From an uncultured Prevotellaceae bacterium (GTDB lineage Bacteria > Bacteroidota > Bacteroidia > Bacteroidales > Bacteroidaceae): 64,000 nucleotides of DNA. Below are positions 11,396-20,212 of this stretch, one piece after another; the first letter of the stretch is position 1, and each line of letters begins with the position of its first letter. The position numbers and the translations under genes were made by a program. The stretch lies in NCBI GenBank assembly GCA_900316315.1, contig ONCK01000008.1:1-64000 (forward strand), in the 5' to 3' direction. The notes under the pieces were generated by a model. It did no database searches, was not told where the DNA came from, and saw only the letters and a list, made by a program, of their open reading frames with translations.

Positions 11396-11440
11396 CAAGG
11401 TCCGACCCAGCCTCTGCTGAGTCGGACCTTGCCTATTTAA
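11396..11440. terminator. Bidirectional terminator between convergent genes
   Basis: An 11-bp perfect stem (11396-11406 with 11421-11431) sits between the peptidase-like gene and yfhO. The TCCGAC and TCGGAC cores start exactly 21 nt apart (11401, 11422), like the 21-nt repeats elsewhere. Confidence 0.75.
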
Positions 11441-11483
11441 AAATCTTATTTTCTCCTATATAGACGCTTCCGGATTCTCACCC

Positions 11484-14012
11484 TTACGCCTTGGCCTTGT
11501 GCTCGCCCTTGGTCTGCCGGCGCAGGGTGATGCCAAGTGACGTAAGGAAAGCGATGACCAGTACCGCGATTGCACTATAGGCAATTGCTTCCGTGGTCTT
11601 GACGCTCTTCGGTCTGAACTCCATAGCAATCTTATGCTGCCCGGCAGGTACTACAGCGCCGCGCAGCGTGTAGTCGACCCGAGCCAGTTGCAAGGGCTTG
11701 CCGTCCAGAGTGGCAGTCCAACCCGGATAGTAAATCTCAGAGAAGACAACCAAGCCTCCATGAGGCGATGAGACATCATAGTGCAGCTCGTTGCACTGAT
11801 AGGAAGTGAGCGTCACCTGCTCCAAGCTGTCGTCTACAGCATTGGAGCCGTTTACAGTACCGATGATATCCCGCTGTGAGGCATCGGCTACGGCCTGTTT
11901 TTTCGGAGAGAGCGCAAGCAGGGCCTTCATCTCTGCATTAGCCCCATCAACATACTGGATCTGATGTACCATCCATGCATTGCCATAAGCCCAAGGATTG
12001 GGCACGGGCGAAGTTTCTCCTCCCTGCAGCGGTACGATGAAGTACTTGGTATTGAGCATATTGAGCACAGGATAGAGCGTATCGCCGGGAGCCTTGGCCA
12101 AGTCTCCTCCGACCTGCCCGACAGCCTGGATAGCCTTTTGCATCTCAGGAGCTATCGCATGCTCTATGAGGTCCTGATAACGTCCGAGCTTGGCTGCATT
12201 GTAGCCACCGATACTCTTGTGGAAATAGGAGGTCTCATTTTCATTGAAGGTGTTGCTGGCAAAATTGAGCACGCGGTAGTCCAAGCTCGGGTCTTGAAGA
12301 ATGAGACGGTCTGTCTGCGTCTCTGTCGGGGCACCGAGGTCTGTGCGCGGTTCCTCAAAGTTGTTGTCATTGAGATAGCGGCGATTGACAGCGTACATAT
12401 CGCCCAGGCAGAGCACGCCAATGAGGACTGTGGCGACAGCCGGGCTCTTGATGGTCCTGCGTCCGTAGAGGATGAGGATCAAAGCTCCTATGGCAATGAT
12501 CAGGAAGCTTCTCCACGCGTCACTGACAAAGATGGCGCGTCGCATCTCCGATAGATTGGCCGTCACGGCCTGAAGTACCTGAGGATTGTCGGCAAAGGCC
12601 TTTTGCAGTCCCTGGATCTCATTGCTCGACATATAGCTTGGAAAAAATACACTCGGCATCAGGGCAAAGAGCAGAGCCATTCCTGCAGTGAGGCCCAGAC
12701 TTATATACAGCGATTTGCGGTTTTGCCGCAGCAACTCAGGCTTCTGCAGCACTTGGGCCAAGCCCATAATGGCCAGAGCCGGTATAGTAAACTCCGCAAT
12801 GACGAGTATTGAGCTCACCGTACGGAACTTATTGTACAAGGGTATATGATCTATGAAGAAGGAGGTGAGTCCCATCAGATTGTGTCCCCATGAGAGCAGG
12901 ATGGACAGGACTGTAGCGAAAAGGAGTGCCCACTTCATCGGTCCCTTTACGACAAAGAGGCTCCAGATGAAGAGGAAGAGCACAAAGGCACCGACATAGA
13001 CAGGGCCTGAAGTGCCCGGCTGCTCACCCCAATACTGCCCAATCTGATTGTACAGCGACTGGAACTGCGGGTCAGCCTTCTCCATTGCCTTCTCATTGTT
13101 GGCGATAGGCACAGAAGCCCCACCCTTGACATTGGGCACGAGCAGCGACCAAGTTTCTCCGATACCGTAGCTCCACTGAGTGATATAGTCCTTGGTAAGT
13201 CCGCTACTCTTGGACTGGCCCGCCGTGGCAAGCTCACTCTTGCCGCGCATAGACTCCTTGGAGTACGTATAAGTATGGTAAAGGTTGGAGGCATTGGCCG
13301 CAATAGCGATGATGGCGGCTACCAGAAGCGCAACACTGGCCTTGAAGAACTGAGGCAGTGCCTTCTGCTTGACAGCCTGGATGAAATAGGCCACGATCAT
13401 GACCAGCATGACGAGCAGGAAGTAGTACGTCATCTGGAGGTGATTGGACAAAATCTGGAAGGAAAGGAAGAGGGCCGTCACTGCTCCGCCCCAGAGATAC
13501 TTACCGCGGTAGCAGAGAACCATACCCGCTATTGTAGGCGGTATAAAGGCAAGTGTAAGCACCTTCCATATATGGCCGGCACCAATGATGATAAAGAAAT
13601 AGGAGGAGAAAGCCCACATCACAGCGCCCACAGCACTAAGCAGCGGCTTGAAACGCAGCGCCCGCATCAGGATGTAGAATCCCAGCAACAGGATAAATAC
13701 ATACATTACGACGTCTGGCAGCCCCAGCTCATAGATAGAGCGAAATACATTGAGCGTCGAACGCGATCCGTAGCGGGGTGCTATCTGATAGGTCGGCATA
13801 CCGCCAAAGAGAGCGTTGGTCCAGCGGGACACCTCTCCCGTCTTGTCAAAATGGTCTCCGATTTCCTTGCCTGCACCCACGGCAGCCGTATTGTCCTGGC
13901 CGGTAAGTACAAGGCCCTCGCTCACCGGCGAGGCGAAGTAGGAAAAACTTAGGATGATGAAGAAGAGCACTGCGGCCGCCTCGGGCCAGATCTTCTTGAA
14001 AATCTCTTTCAT
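11484..14012 (-). CDS. YfhO family membrane protein
   Basis: This 842-residue polytopic membrane protein has about a dozen hydrophobic segments between residues 12 and 560, among them AAAVLFFIILSFSYFA near the start, then a periplasmic region and a final transmembrane helix near 808-828 (IAYSAIAVLVIAFLTSLGI). The late segment with ISPHGG-like turns and GWTATLDGKPLQLARVDYTL is typical of YfhO proteins, which belong to the GT-C glycosyltransferase fold group. In Gram-positive relatives YfhO glycosylates lipoteichoic acid; the Bacteroidales substrate is not known. It starts 62 bp after the ahcY stop on the same strand and may share its transcript. Confidence 0.85.
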   Translation of the reverse strand: MKEIFKKIWPEAAAVLFFIILSFSYFASPVSEGLVLTGQDNTAAVGAGKEIGDHFDKTGEVSRWTNALFGGMPTYQIAPRYGSRSTLNVFRSIYELGLPDVVMYVFILLLGFYILMRALRFKPLLSAVGAVMWAFSSYFFIIIGAGHIWKVLTLAFIPPTIAGMVLCYRGKYLWGGAVTALFLSFQILSNHLQMTYYFLLVMLVMIVAYFIQAVKQKALPQFFKASVALLVAAIIAIAANASNLYHTYTYSKESMRGKSELATAGQSKSSGLTKDYITQWSYGIGETWSLLVPNVKGGASVPIANNEKAMEKADPQFQSLYNQIGQYWGEQPGTSGPVYVGAFVLFLFIWSLFVVKGPMKWALLFATVLSILLSWGHNLMGLTSFFIDHIPLYNKFRTVSSILVIAEFTIPALAIMGLAQVLQKPELLRQNRKSLYISLGLTAGMALLFALMPSVFFPSYMSSNEIQGLQKAFADNPQVLQAVTANLSEMRRAIFVSDAWRSFLIIAIGALILILYGRRTIKSPAVATVLIGVLCLGDMYAVNRRYLNDNNFEEPRTDLGAPTETQTDRLILQDPSLDYRVLNFASNTFNENETSYFHKSIGGYNAAKLGRYQDLIEHAIAPEMQKAIQAVGQVGGDLAKAPGDTLYPVLNMLNTKYFIVPLQGGETSPVPNPWAYGNAWMVHQIQYVDGANAEMKALLALSPKKQAVADASQRDIIGTVNGSNAVDDSLEQVTLTSYQCNELHYDVSSPHGGLVVFSEIYYPGWTATLDGKPLQLARVDYTLRGAVVPAGQHKIAMEFRPKSVKTTEAIAYSAIAVLVIAFLTSLGITLRRQTKGEHKAKA

Positions 14013-14074
14013 ATAGTGTATTGATATATAGGATTAGCTGTATACAGCAGGGCTTATGGCTGTTTTCCGCCGCC

Positions 14075-15490
14075 CTAGTAGCGATAGTAGTCAGCCTTGA
14101 ACGGGCCATCCTGGGGAACTCCCAGATACTTGGCCTGCTCGGGGGTAAGGTGGCTCAGATGGACACCAATGCGCTCCAGATGCAGACGTGCCACTTCCTC
14201 GTCCAATTTCTTGGGAAGCACGTACACTCCTTTTGCGTAGCGATGGGTGAAAAGCTCTATCTGAGCCAAAGTCTGATTGGTAAAACTGTTGCTCATCACA
14301 AATGAGGGGTGACCGGTCGCACATCCGAGATTAACCAATCGTCCGTCAGCCAGTATCGTGATACGGTGGCCGTCAGGGAAGATGTAGCTGTCTACCTGAG
14401 GCTTAATATTCATCTTACGTATGCCCGGCAGTTGCTTAAGCTGCTCGACCTGCACTTCCGAGTCAAAATGACCTATGTTGCAGACAATAGCCTGATCCGG
14501 CATCTGCTGCATGTGCTCGACTCTGATGACATCGATGTCACCCGTCGTCGTCACAAAGACGTTGCCCCGCGGCGCAGCCTCCTCCATGGTGACGACCTCA
14601 TAGCCTTCCATCGCAGCTTGAAGCGCACAGATTGGATCTATCTCGGTGACCAGCACGCGCGCTCCATAGCTACGCAGGCTCTGGGCGCAGCCTTTGCCTA
14701 CGTCACCGTAGCCTGCTACGACAGCCACCTTGCCTGCGAGCATCACGTCGGTAGCCCGCTTAATCCCGTCTACGAGACTCTCGCGACAGCCATAGAAGTT
14801 GTCAAATTTACTCTTGGTCACGGAGTCATTGACATTGAAGGCGGGAAACAGCAGTTTCCCCTCGCGCTGCATATTGTATAGTCTGTGAACGCCTGTCGTG
14901 GTCTCTTCGCTCACGCCTCTCATCTCAGCTGCCGTGCGGTGCCAGCGGGTCGGGTCCACACGGAGCACCTCCTTGAGCAATCGCTTGAGCGCACGCTCAT
15001 CATCGCTCGTCGAGGGCGTATCCAGCACCGTGCTGTCCTCCTCGGCCTTGTAGCCGAGATGGATCATGAGCGTAGCGTCACCACCATCGTCCACAATCAT
15101 ATTGGGCGTCTGGTTGCCGTCAAAGTTCATGGCCTGCAGTGCACACCACCAGTACTGGTCGAGGTCTTCTCCCTTCCAGGCAAAGACTGGTATGCCGTCG
15201 CCGGCTATAGCTGCGGCCGCATGATCCTGGGTCGAGTATATATTGCAACTGCTCCAGCGTATCGCAGCGCCCAGTGCCGACAGCGTCTCAATGAGTACAG
15301 CGGTCTGGATAGTCATGTGGAGACTGCCCATAATACGGGCGCCCTTAAGCGGCTGGGAGGCGCCGTACTTTTGGCGCAGCGCCATAAGGCCAGGCATCTC
15401 GTGCTCGGCTATCTCTATCTCCTTACGGCCGAAGTCCTGGAGGTTCATATCTGCCACCTTGTAGGGCAGAGTTGAGAAGAGTGAGTCCAT
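14075..15490 (-). CDS. ahcY: S-adenosylhomocysteine hydrolase
   Basis: The 471-residue enzyme splits S-adenosylhomocysteine into adenosine and homocysteine, removing the product inhibitor of methyltransferases. Conserved segments include the N-terminal [17 protein letters not shown]-like start, [35 protein letters not shown], the NAD-binding [14 protein letters not shown], the VCNIGHFD block and the C-terminal [11 protein letters not shown] end with the lysine that contacts NAD of the neighbouring subunit. Length is as expected for the bacterial long form. It is preceded by a -7 box and followed by yfhO. Confidence 0.96.
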   Translation of the reverse strand: MDSLFSTLPYKVADMNLQDFGRKEIEIAEHEMPGLMALRQKYGASQPLKGARIMGSLHMTIQTAVLIETLSALGAAIRWSSCNIYSTQDHAAAAIAGDGIPVFAWKGEDLDQYWWCALQAMNFDGNQTPNMIVDDGGDATLMIHLGYKAEEDSTVLDTPSTSDDERALKRLLKEVLRVDPTRWHRTAAEMRGVSEETTTGVHRLYNMQREGKLLFPAFNVNDSVTKSKFDNFYGCRESLVDGIKRATDVMLAGKVAVVAGYGDVGKGCAQSLRSYGARVLVTEIDPICALQAAMEGYEVVTMEEAAPRGNVFVTTTGDIDVIRVEHMQQMPDQAIVCNIGHFDSEVQVEQLKQLPGIRKMNIKPQVDSYIFPDGHRITILADGRLVNLGCATGHPSFVMSNSFTNQTLAQIELFTHRYAKGVYVLPKKLDEEVARLHLERIGVHLSHLTPEQAKYLGVPQDGPFKADYYRY

Positions 15491-15534
15491 CTGTAAATCT
15501 TGATAATATGGGCTTTAAGCCCTGATTGTGGGGA

Positions 15535-15542
15535 CAAAGTTA
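15535..15542 (-). promoter_or_regulatory. -7 promoter box of ahcY
   Basis: TAACTTTG on the minus strand, 45 bp ahead of the ahcY start. Confidence 0.6.
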
Positions 15543-15846
15543 CACATTTCCGCCCATATCCGCCCCTTTTACAGGTGCAAATTGAGCAGTCCCATGCTCC
15601 GTCCGCAGACGGTCTGACTCTATACGGCGTCAGTTCCACATTTGACTACTGTCAACACGTTCTTCTGTTCCTCGTAAGCAGGCTATATTCCCTATATGTA
15701 GTCGAAGCTGACAAGACTCGGCTCCTGACGTCTCCACATACGGTAAAGCGCGTCTGCCAGTCCACTTCCGACACATTCGCACGCTAAAAAAACTGTCCGT
15801 CTGCTTCTTAGCATAAGACAAGAGGCAACATGCCAGCCTTTTTTAC

Positions 15847-15854
15847 TATCTTTG
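15847..15854 (+). promoter_or_regulatory. -7 promoter box of hisS
   Basis: TATCTTTG lies 30 bp ahead of the chosen hisS start at 15884. This argues against the earlier in-frame Met at 15830, which would lie upstream of the box. Confidence 0.6.
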
Positions 15855-15883
15855 CAAGTCGTAATTCCTATCATATCAATATC

Positions 15884-17248
15884 ATGTCTACACAGAAACC
15901 CAGTATTCCTAAGGGCACACGCGACTTCTCCCCGCTGGAGATGGCCAAGCGCAACTATATCTTCAATACCATCCGCTCTGTCTACGAGCTCTACGGATTT
16001 CGTCAGATCGAGACGCCGGCTATGGAAAACCTGTCCACACTTATGGGCAAATATGGCGAGGAAGGCGACAAGCTGCTCTTCAAGATACTCAACTCAGGCG
16101 AGTTTCGCAGCCATCTGCTCCCCTCCGACATGCAGGAGATGAGCTCTGCCAAACTCGCAGCCAAGATCTGCGAAAAAGGTCTGCGCTACGATCTCACTGT
16201 ACCCTTTGCCCGCTACGTTGTACAGCACAGGGAAGAGTTGCAACTTCCCTTCAAGCGTTACCAGATACAGCCTGTATGGCGTGCAGACCGTCCTCAGAAG
16301 GGACGTTACCGTGAGTTTTATCAGTGTGATGCCGATGTTGTAGGTTCTGACTCCCTGCTCAACGAAGTCGAGCTCGTACATATCATCGATGAAGTCTTTG
16401 CCCGCTTCGGCATCAGGGTAAGCATACGCCTCAACAACCGCAAGATACTCTCCGGCATGGCCGACTATTGCGGCAGGCCGGACAAACTAACCGAAATCAC
16501 CGTAGCAATAGACAAGCTGGATAAGATTGGCATCGACAATGTCAAGGCAGAGCTCGCCGATGACGGACTAACAGCCGAGGAAATCGAGCGTCTACAGCCC
16601 GTATTTGCTATCCAGGGCGACAACTCTCAGAAGTTGGATGCCATGCGTCAGCTCTTCACAGACAACGCTACCGGACTCAAGGGCGTAGAAGAAGTTTCCT
16701 ACGTACTGGATGCCCTCTGCCAATCCCCGCTCACCAACGAGATAGCTCTTGACCTGACTCTCGCACGCGGACTCAACTACTATACCGGATGTATCTTTGA
16801 GGTCAAAGCGCTCGATGTAGAGATTGGCAGTATCACAGGCGGAGGTCGCTACGACAATCTCACGGGTATATTCGGCATGCCGGGACTCAGCGGCGTCGGC
16901 ATCAGTTTTGGCGCCGACCGCATCTTTGATGTGCTCAATCAGCTCGACCTTTATCCCAAGGACGCCGTACAGGGCACGCAACTGCTCTTTATCAATTTTG
17001 GCCCCAAGGAGGCTGCTCACTGCATGAAGCTAGCTGCGGAGACGCGCAAGGCCGGCATACGTACCGAGGTCTACCCTGACAGTGTCAAGATGAAGAAGCA
17101 GATGGCTTATGCCAACGCCAACAAGATCCCCTACGTCGCCCTGATCGGCGAAAACGAGATAGCCGCCGGTACAGTCAGCCTCAAAAATATGGAAAGCGGC
17201 GAGCAGACACAGGTATTGCTCGACCAACTCATCTCTACCGTCAAGTAG
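15884..17248 (+). CDS. hisS: Histidyl-tRNA synthetase
   Basis: A class II aminoacyl-tRNA synthetase of 454 residues that charges tRNA-His. The start [15 protein letters not shown] gives the family's usual N-terminus. Motifs visible are GTRDFSP, motif 1 around [13 protein letters not shown], motif 2 in [28 protein letters not shown], the histidine-A region [13 protein letters not shown], motif 3 [13 protein letters not shown] with [10 protein letters not shown], and the C-terminal anticodon-binding domain (about 355-450). It leads a cluster with an SGNH/SASA esterase 38 bp downstream and a B3/B4 protein. Confidence 0.96.
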   Translation: MSTQKPSIPKGTRDFSPLEMAKRNYIFNTIRSVYELYGFRQIETPAMENLSTLMGKYGEEGDKLLFKILNSGEFRSHLLPSDMQEMSSAKLAAKICEKGLRYDLTVPFARYVVQHREELQLPFKRYQIQPVWRADRPQKGRYREFYQCDADVVGSDSLLNEVELVHIIDEVFARFGIRVSIRLNNRKILSGMADYCGRPDKLTEITVAIDKLDKIGIDNVKAELADDGLTAEEIERLQPVFAIQGDNSQKLDAMRQLFTDNATGLKGVEEVSYVLDALCQSPLTNEIALDLTLARGLNYYTGCIFEVKALDVEIGSITGGGRYDNLTGIFGMPGLSGVGISFGADRIFDVLNQLDLYPKDAVQGTQLLFINFGPKEAAHCMKLAAETRKAGIRTEVYPDSVKMKKQMAYANANKIPYVALIGENEIAAGTVSLKNMESGEQTQVLLDQLISTVK

Positions 17249-17286
17249 ACCGTACATTGTAGGAAACTAACAAAACAAAAATAGAC

Positions 17287-19329
17287 ATGAAGAAATTAGT
17301 ATTTTCCATCGTCTGTCTCCTGACCGCTACTATAGTCTCGGCCAAGGACATACAGCGCGTAGCCTGCCTCGGCAACAGCATCACCAAGGGGTCCTGGCTC
17401 GTTAAACCGCAGCGTGACGCCTACCCTGCCGTACTCCAGCAGTACCTGGGCGCAGGCTACGAAGTCGACAACTGGGGTCTCAGCGCCGCCAGAGCCACAC
17501 AGACCGCCAAGACCGCATACATCAAGAGCGACATCTGCCGCCAGGCTCTCGAGAGTCAGCCCCAGATTGTCACCATCCTGTTGGGTACTGACGACAGCCG
17601 CAAGCCCTACCAAGGAGAGTTCGACTCATTCAAGCCCGGTCTCATCCAGTTGGTCAAGCAGTGCCAAGCACTCCCTACCCATCCCAAGGTATACCTGCTT
17701 ACGCCACCTGCTATCCATTCTGTAGCCTGGGACAATGACAGCGCATTTCTCCAGAGCCACATCGTGCCCGCTGTCAAGACAGTAGCCGCAGAGACAGGAG
17801 CCACGGTCATTGACCTCAACGCCATCACTCAAAGCCTCGGCCGCTACTATCCCGACGGCATCCATCCCGATGTCAATGGTGCTGGCCGTCTGGCCGCAGC
17901 TATCTACACCGGTATCACGGGAAAGAGCAAACAGTACAAACGTCCGCTCTCCCTGCCGACGATATTCACAGACCACGCTGTACTCCAGCAGCAGAGTGAC
18001 GCTGCCATTTGGGGCTGGGGCGCGGCAGGACAGAAGGTGACCGTCAAGCCTAGCTGGAGCAAGGCTGTCACGACGACCGCTGATGCCGACGGCAACTGGC
18101 GCGTCCGCATTCCGACCAGGCAGGCCGGATATACCAAGTATAGTATCCATATCTCTCAGGGCAGTCAGCGACTGGAACTCCACGATATCCTCTTTGGCGA
18201 AGTATGGTTTGCCGCCGGTCAAAGCAACATGCAGATGGAGCTCGGCGGATACTACTCCACAGCTGTCGACGGCGGCCCTGAGGCCATCGCAAACAGTACA
18301 TGCGAATACCTGCGCTTCTACCGCGTACCTCACAAAGACTGCGCACGGCCGCTGGACGACGTCAATATTCCCGGATGGGAAGTCTCCGGTCCCGCGGCTG
18401 CCGTACACTTCAGCGCAACAGCATTCTTCTTCGCCCGACAGTTGCAGCGCGTACTCAATATCCCCGTGGGTGTCATTCAGTCTGCCTATGGTGGCGCGAG
18501 TATCAACTCCTTTATGACACCCGATGTCGTACATCAATACTCCTATATCAAGGATCCTGACTACAAGGATATGTATATTCCAAAGTATTGGGAGACCTAC
18601 ACGTGGGCAAAGCACACCCCGACTGTCGTATACAATGCCATGGTACATCCCGTCCAGGGCTACAACATCAAGGGTGCCATCTGGTATCAAGGCGAAGACG
18701 ACCGTCGCCACCCGGATCTCTATCCCAAAATGTTTGAGAGCTGGCTTAGAGACTACCAGGCCAAATGGCAGTGCGGCAAATGGCCCATTTATTACGCCCA
18801 AATCGCGCCTTACGACTACAATGACCAGACTGCAGCCCCCTTCCGCGAATGTCAGGAGAAAATGGAGAATCCTGCTGAAGGCAAATACATGATCTGTCTG
18901 ATGGACAACGGTCTGGAGAAGAATATCCACCCCAGCGACAAGCCCACAGTCGGATTCCGCTTTGCCCAGCGTGTGCTCGATAAAACCTATGGCATAACTG
19001 GCATCAACTCCACCTATCCCCATTTCAAGAGCTTGGAGACGAGAGCTAAGGACGGCAAGATTATACTCCACTTCACCGGCATGGACGACGGCGTAGCCAA
19101 GAAGCCGTACAAATTTGAAGGCTTCCAGGTGAGCGACAATAGTAAGCAGTTTTACAATGTCAAGGAAGCCAAGGGCGAAGGTGCCACCATCGTGCTTACG
19201 CCTCCTGATGGCGTCAAGCCAGTCGCCGTGCGCTACTGCTGGAAGGACTATCAGAAGGGCACTGTCTACAATATGCGCGGTCTGCCTCTCTCCAGCTTCC
19301 GCACAGACCAGTGGAATGACGTCAAATAA
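17287..19329 (+). CDS. Secreted SGNH hydrolase fused to sialate O-acetylesterase
   Basis: The 680-residue protein has a signal peptide (1-19) and two hydrolase modules. Residues about 22-212 are an SGNH/GDSL esterase: GNSIT with Ser31, WGLS, LLGTDDS in place of GxND, and DGIHPDVNG with Asp190 and His193. Residues about 218-680 are a sialate O-acetylesterase (SASA) module: FTDHAVLQQ, FAAGQSNMQME with Ser313, a GAIWYQGEDD segment and an IHPSDKPTVGFR block with His548. It probably removes O-acetyl groups from host or dietary glycans in the periplasm or outside. The stretch before His548 is LEKN, unlike ETDQ in the stand-alone paralogue at 55906, so the second site may be altered. It follows hisS by 38 bp. 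Confidence 0.88.
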   Translation: MKKLVFSIVCLLTATIVSAKDIQRVACLGNSITKGSWLVKPQRDAYPAVLQQYLGAGYEVDNWGLSAARATQTAKTAYIKSDICRQALESQPQIVTILLGTDDSRKPYQGEFDSFKPGLIQLVKQCQALPTHPKVYLLTPPAIHSVAWDNDSAFLQSHIVPAVKTVAAETGATVIDLNAITQSLGRYYPDGIHPDVNGAGRLAAAIYTGITGKSKQYKRPLSLPTIFTDHAVLQQQSDAAIWGWGAAGQKVTVKPSWSKAVTTTADADGNWRVRIPTRQAGYTKYSIHISQGSQRLELHDILFGEVWFAAGQSNMQMELGGYYSTAVDGGPEAIANSTCEYLRFYRVPHKDCARPLDDVNIPGWEVSGPAAAVHFSATAFFFARQLQRVLNIPVGVIQSAYGGASINSFMTPDVVHQYSYIKDPDYKDMYIPKYWETYTWAKHTPTVVYNAMVHPVQGYNIKGAIWYQGEDDRRHPDLYPKMFESWLRDYQAKWQCGKWPIYYAQIAPYDYNDQTAAPFRECQEKMENPAEGKYMICLMDNGLEKNIHPSDKPTVGFRFAQRVLDKTYGITGINSTYPHFKSLETRAKDGKIILHFTGMDDGVAKKPYKFEGFQVSDNSKQFYNVKEAKGEGATIVLTPPDGVKPVAVRYCWKDYQKGTVYNMRGLPLSSFRTDQWNDVK

Positions 19330-19360
19330 GACTTGCCAAGCCTATCTCCTCTGACCAATT

Positions 19361-20041
19361 ATGCAGATACTCTTCTCTACGGAAATACAGGCAGCCTGCC
19401 CGCGACTCTGCGTTGCCACGCTGGAGGCTACCGTGCGCAACACCGCATACGACGAAGCCCTCTGGCAGCAGATCAGAGCCGAGGAAGACGAACTTAAATC
19501 GCGTTTCACGCCTGACAGTCTTAAGAGTCGTTCCGGCATAGCAGCCACACGTGCTGTCTACCGTGCTCTGGGCAAAGACCCGAGCCGATACCGTCCGAGC
19601 AACGAGGCGCTCGTGCGACGCTTTCTCCAAGGCAAGACGCTCTATCAGATATCTACGCTTGTCGATGTCAACAATCTCGCAAGCATCAAGTGGGCCTACA
19701 GCATCGGAGGCTTTGATCGCGACAAGATAGAGGGCGACACCCTCACCCTAGGAGTGGGTCGCGCCGGCGATCCCTACGAGGGTATCGGGCGCGGTCCCAT
19801 CAACATCGAGTCACTTCCCGTCTACCGTGATGCCAAAGGCGGTATAGGCACGCCGACCAGCGACAATGAGCGCACCAAGATAGGACTTGACACCACGCAT
19901 GTCTACTTTACAATCAACGGATACGACGGCGATGAGGTGGCTACCCGCGGCTGTGCCGAAGAACTCCGACAATTGCTTATCCGATACTGCGACAGCGATG
20001 GCGGAGAACTCAAACTGTGGCACGCTATCCCGACTGACTAG
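19361..20041 (+). CDS. B3/B4 tRNA-binding domain protein
   Basis: This 226-residue protein matches the stand-alone B3/B4 domain family (COG3382), related to the editing domain of phenylalanyl-tRNA synthetase beta subunit. Supporting segments are SRSGIAATRAVYRALGKDPSRYRPSNEALVRR, split by LQGKTLYQISTLVDVNNLAS, and a late NGYDGDEVATRGCAEEL. Such proteins are thought to bind or edit mis-charged amino acids, but their substrate is not settled. It lies 31 bp after the esterase gene, before a strong terminator, so it is probably the last gene of the hisS cluster. No signal peptide is seen; it should be cytoplasmic. Confidence 0.8.
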   Translation: MQILFSTEIQAACPRLCVATLEATVRNTAYDEALWQQIRAEEDELKSRFTPDSLKSRSGIAATRAVYRALGKDPSRYRPSNEALVRRFLQGKTLYQISTLVDVNNLASIKWAYSIGGFDRDKIEGDTLTLGVGRAGDPYEGIGRGPINIESLPVYRDAKGGIGTPTSDNERTKIGLDTTHVYFTINGYDGDEVATRGCAEELRQLLIRYCDSDGGELKLWHAIPTD

Positions 20042-20089
20042 TCACGCGATACTATAAGTAAGGCTCTGTCCCCGTACAGACAATAAATA

Positions 20090-20126
20090 AAGACCCGACT
20101 TGGAAAATCCAAGTCGGGTCTTTTGT
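20090..20126. terminator. Bidirectional terminator
   Basis: AAGACCCGACTTGG (20090-20103) pairs with its complement at 20109-20122, followed by TT. It separates the convergent B3/B4 and receptor genes. Confidence 0.9.
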
Positions 20127-20212
20127 ATCTATACATACCGCTTTCCGTTATTCGGAAGACGGGCCTCAGTCATCAGGTGATCCCAGACGCGCATCAAGGG
20201 GGCTGATATTTC

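Noticed and set aside
15491-15600. SAH or SAM riboswitch before ahcY
   Set aside because: The leader is only about 45 nt from the -7 box and shows no conserved riboswitch core.
17626-19071. 481-codon frame antisense to the SGNH/SASA gene
   Set aside because: The sense strand has clear catalytic motifs. Long antisense frames are common here because of codon bias.
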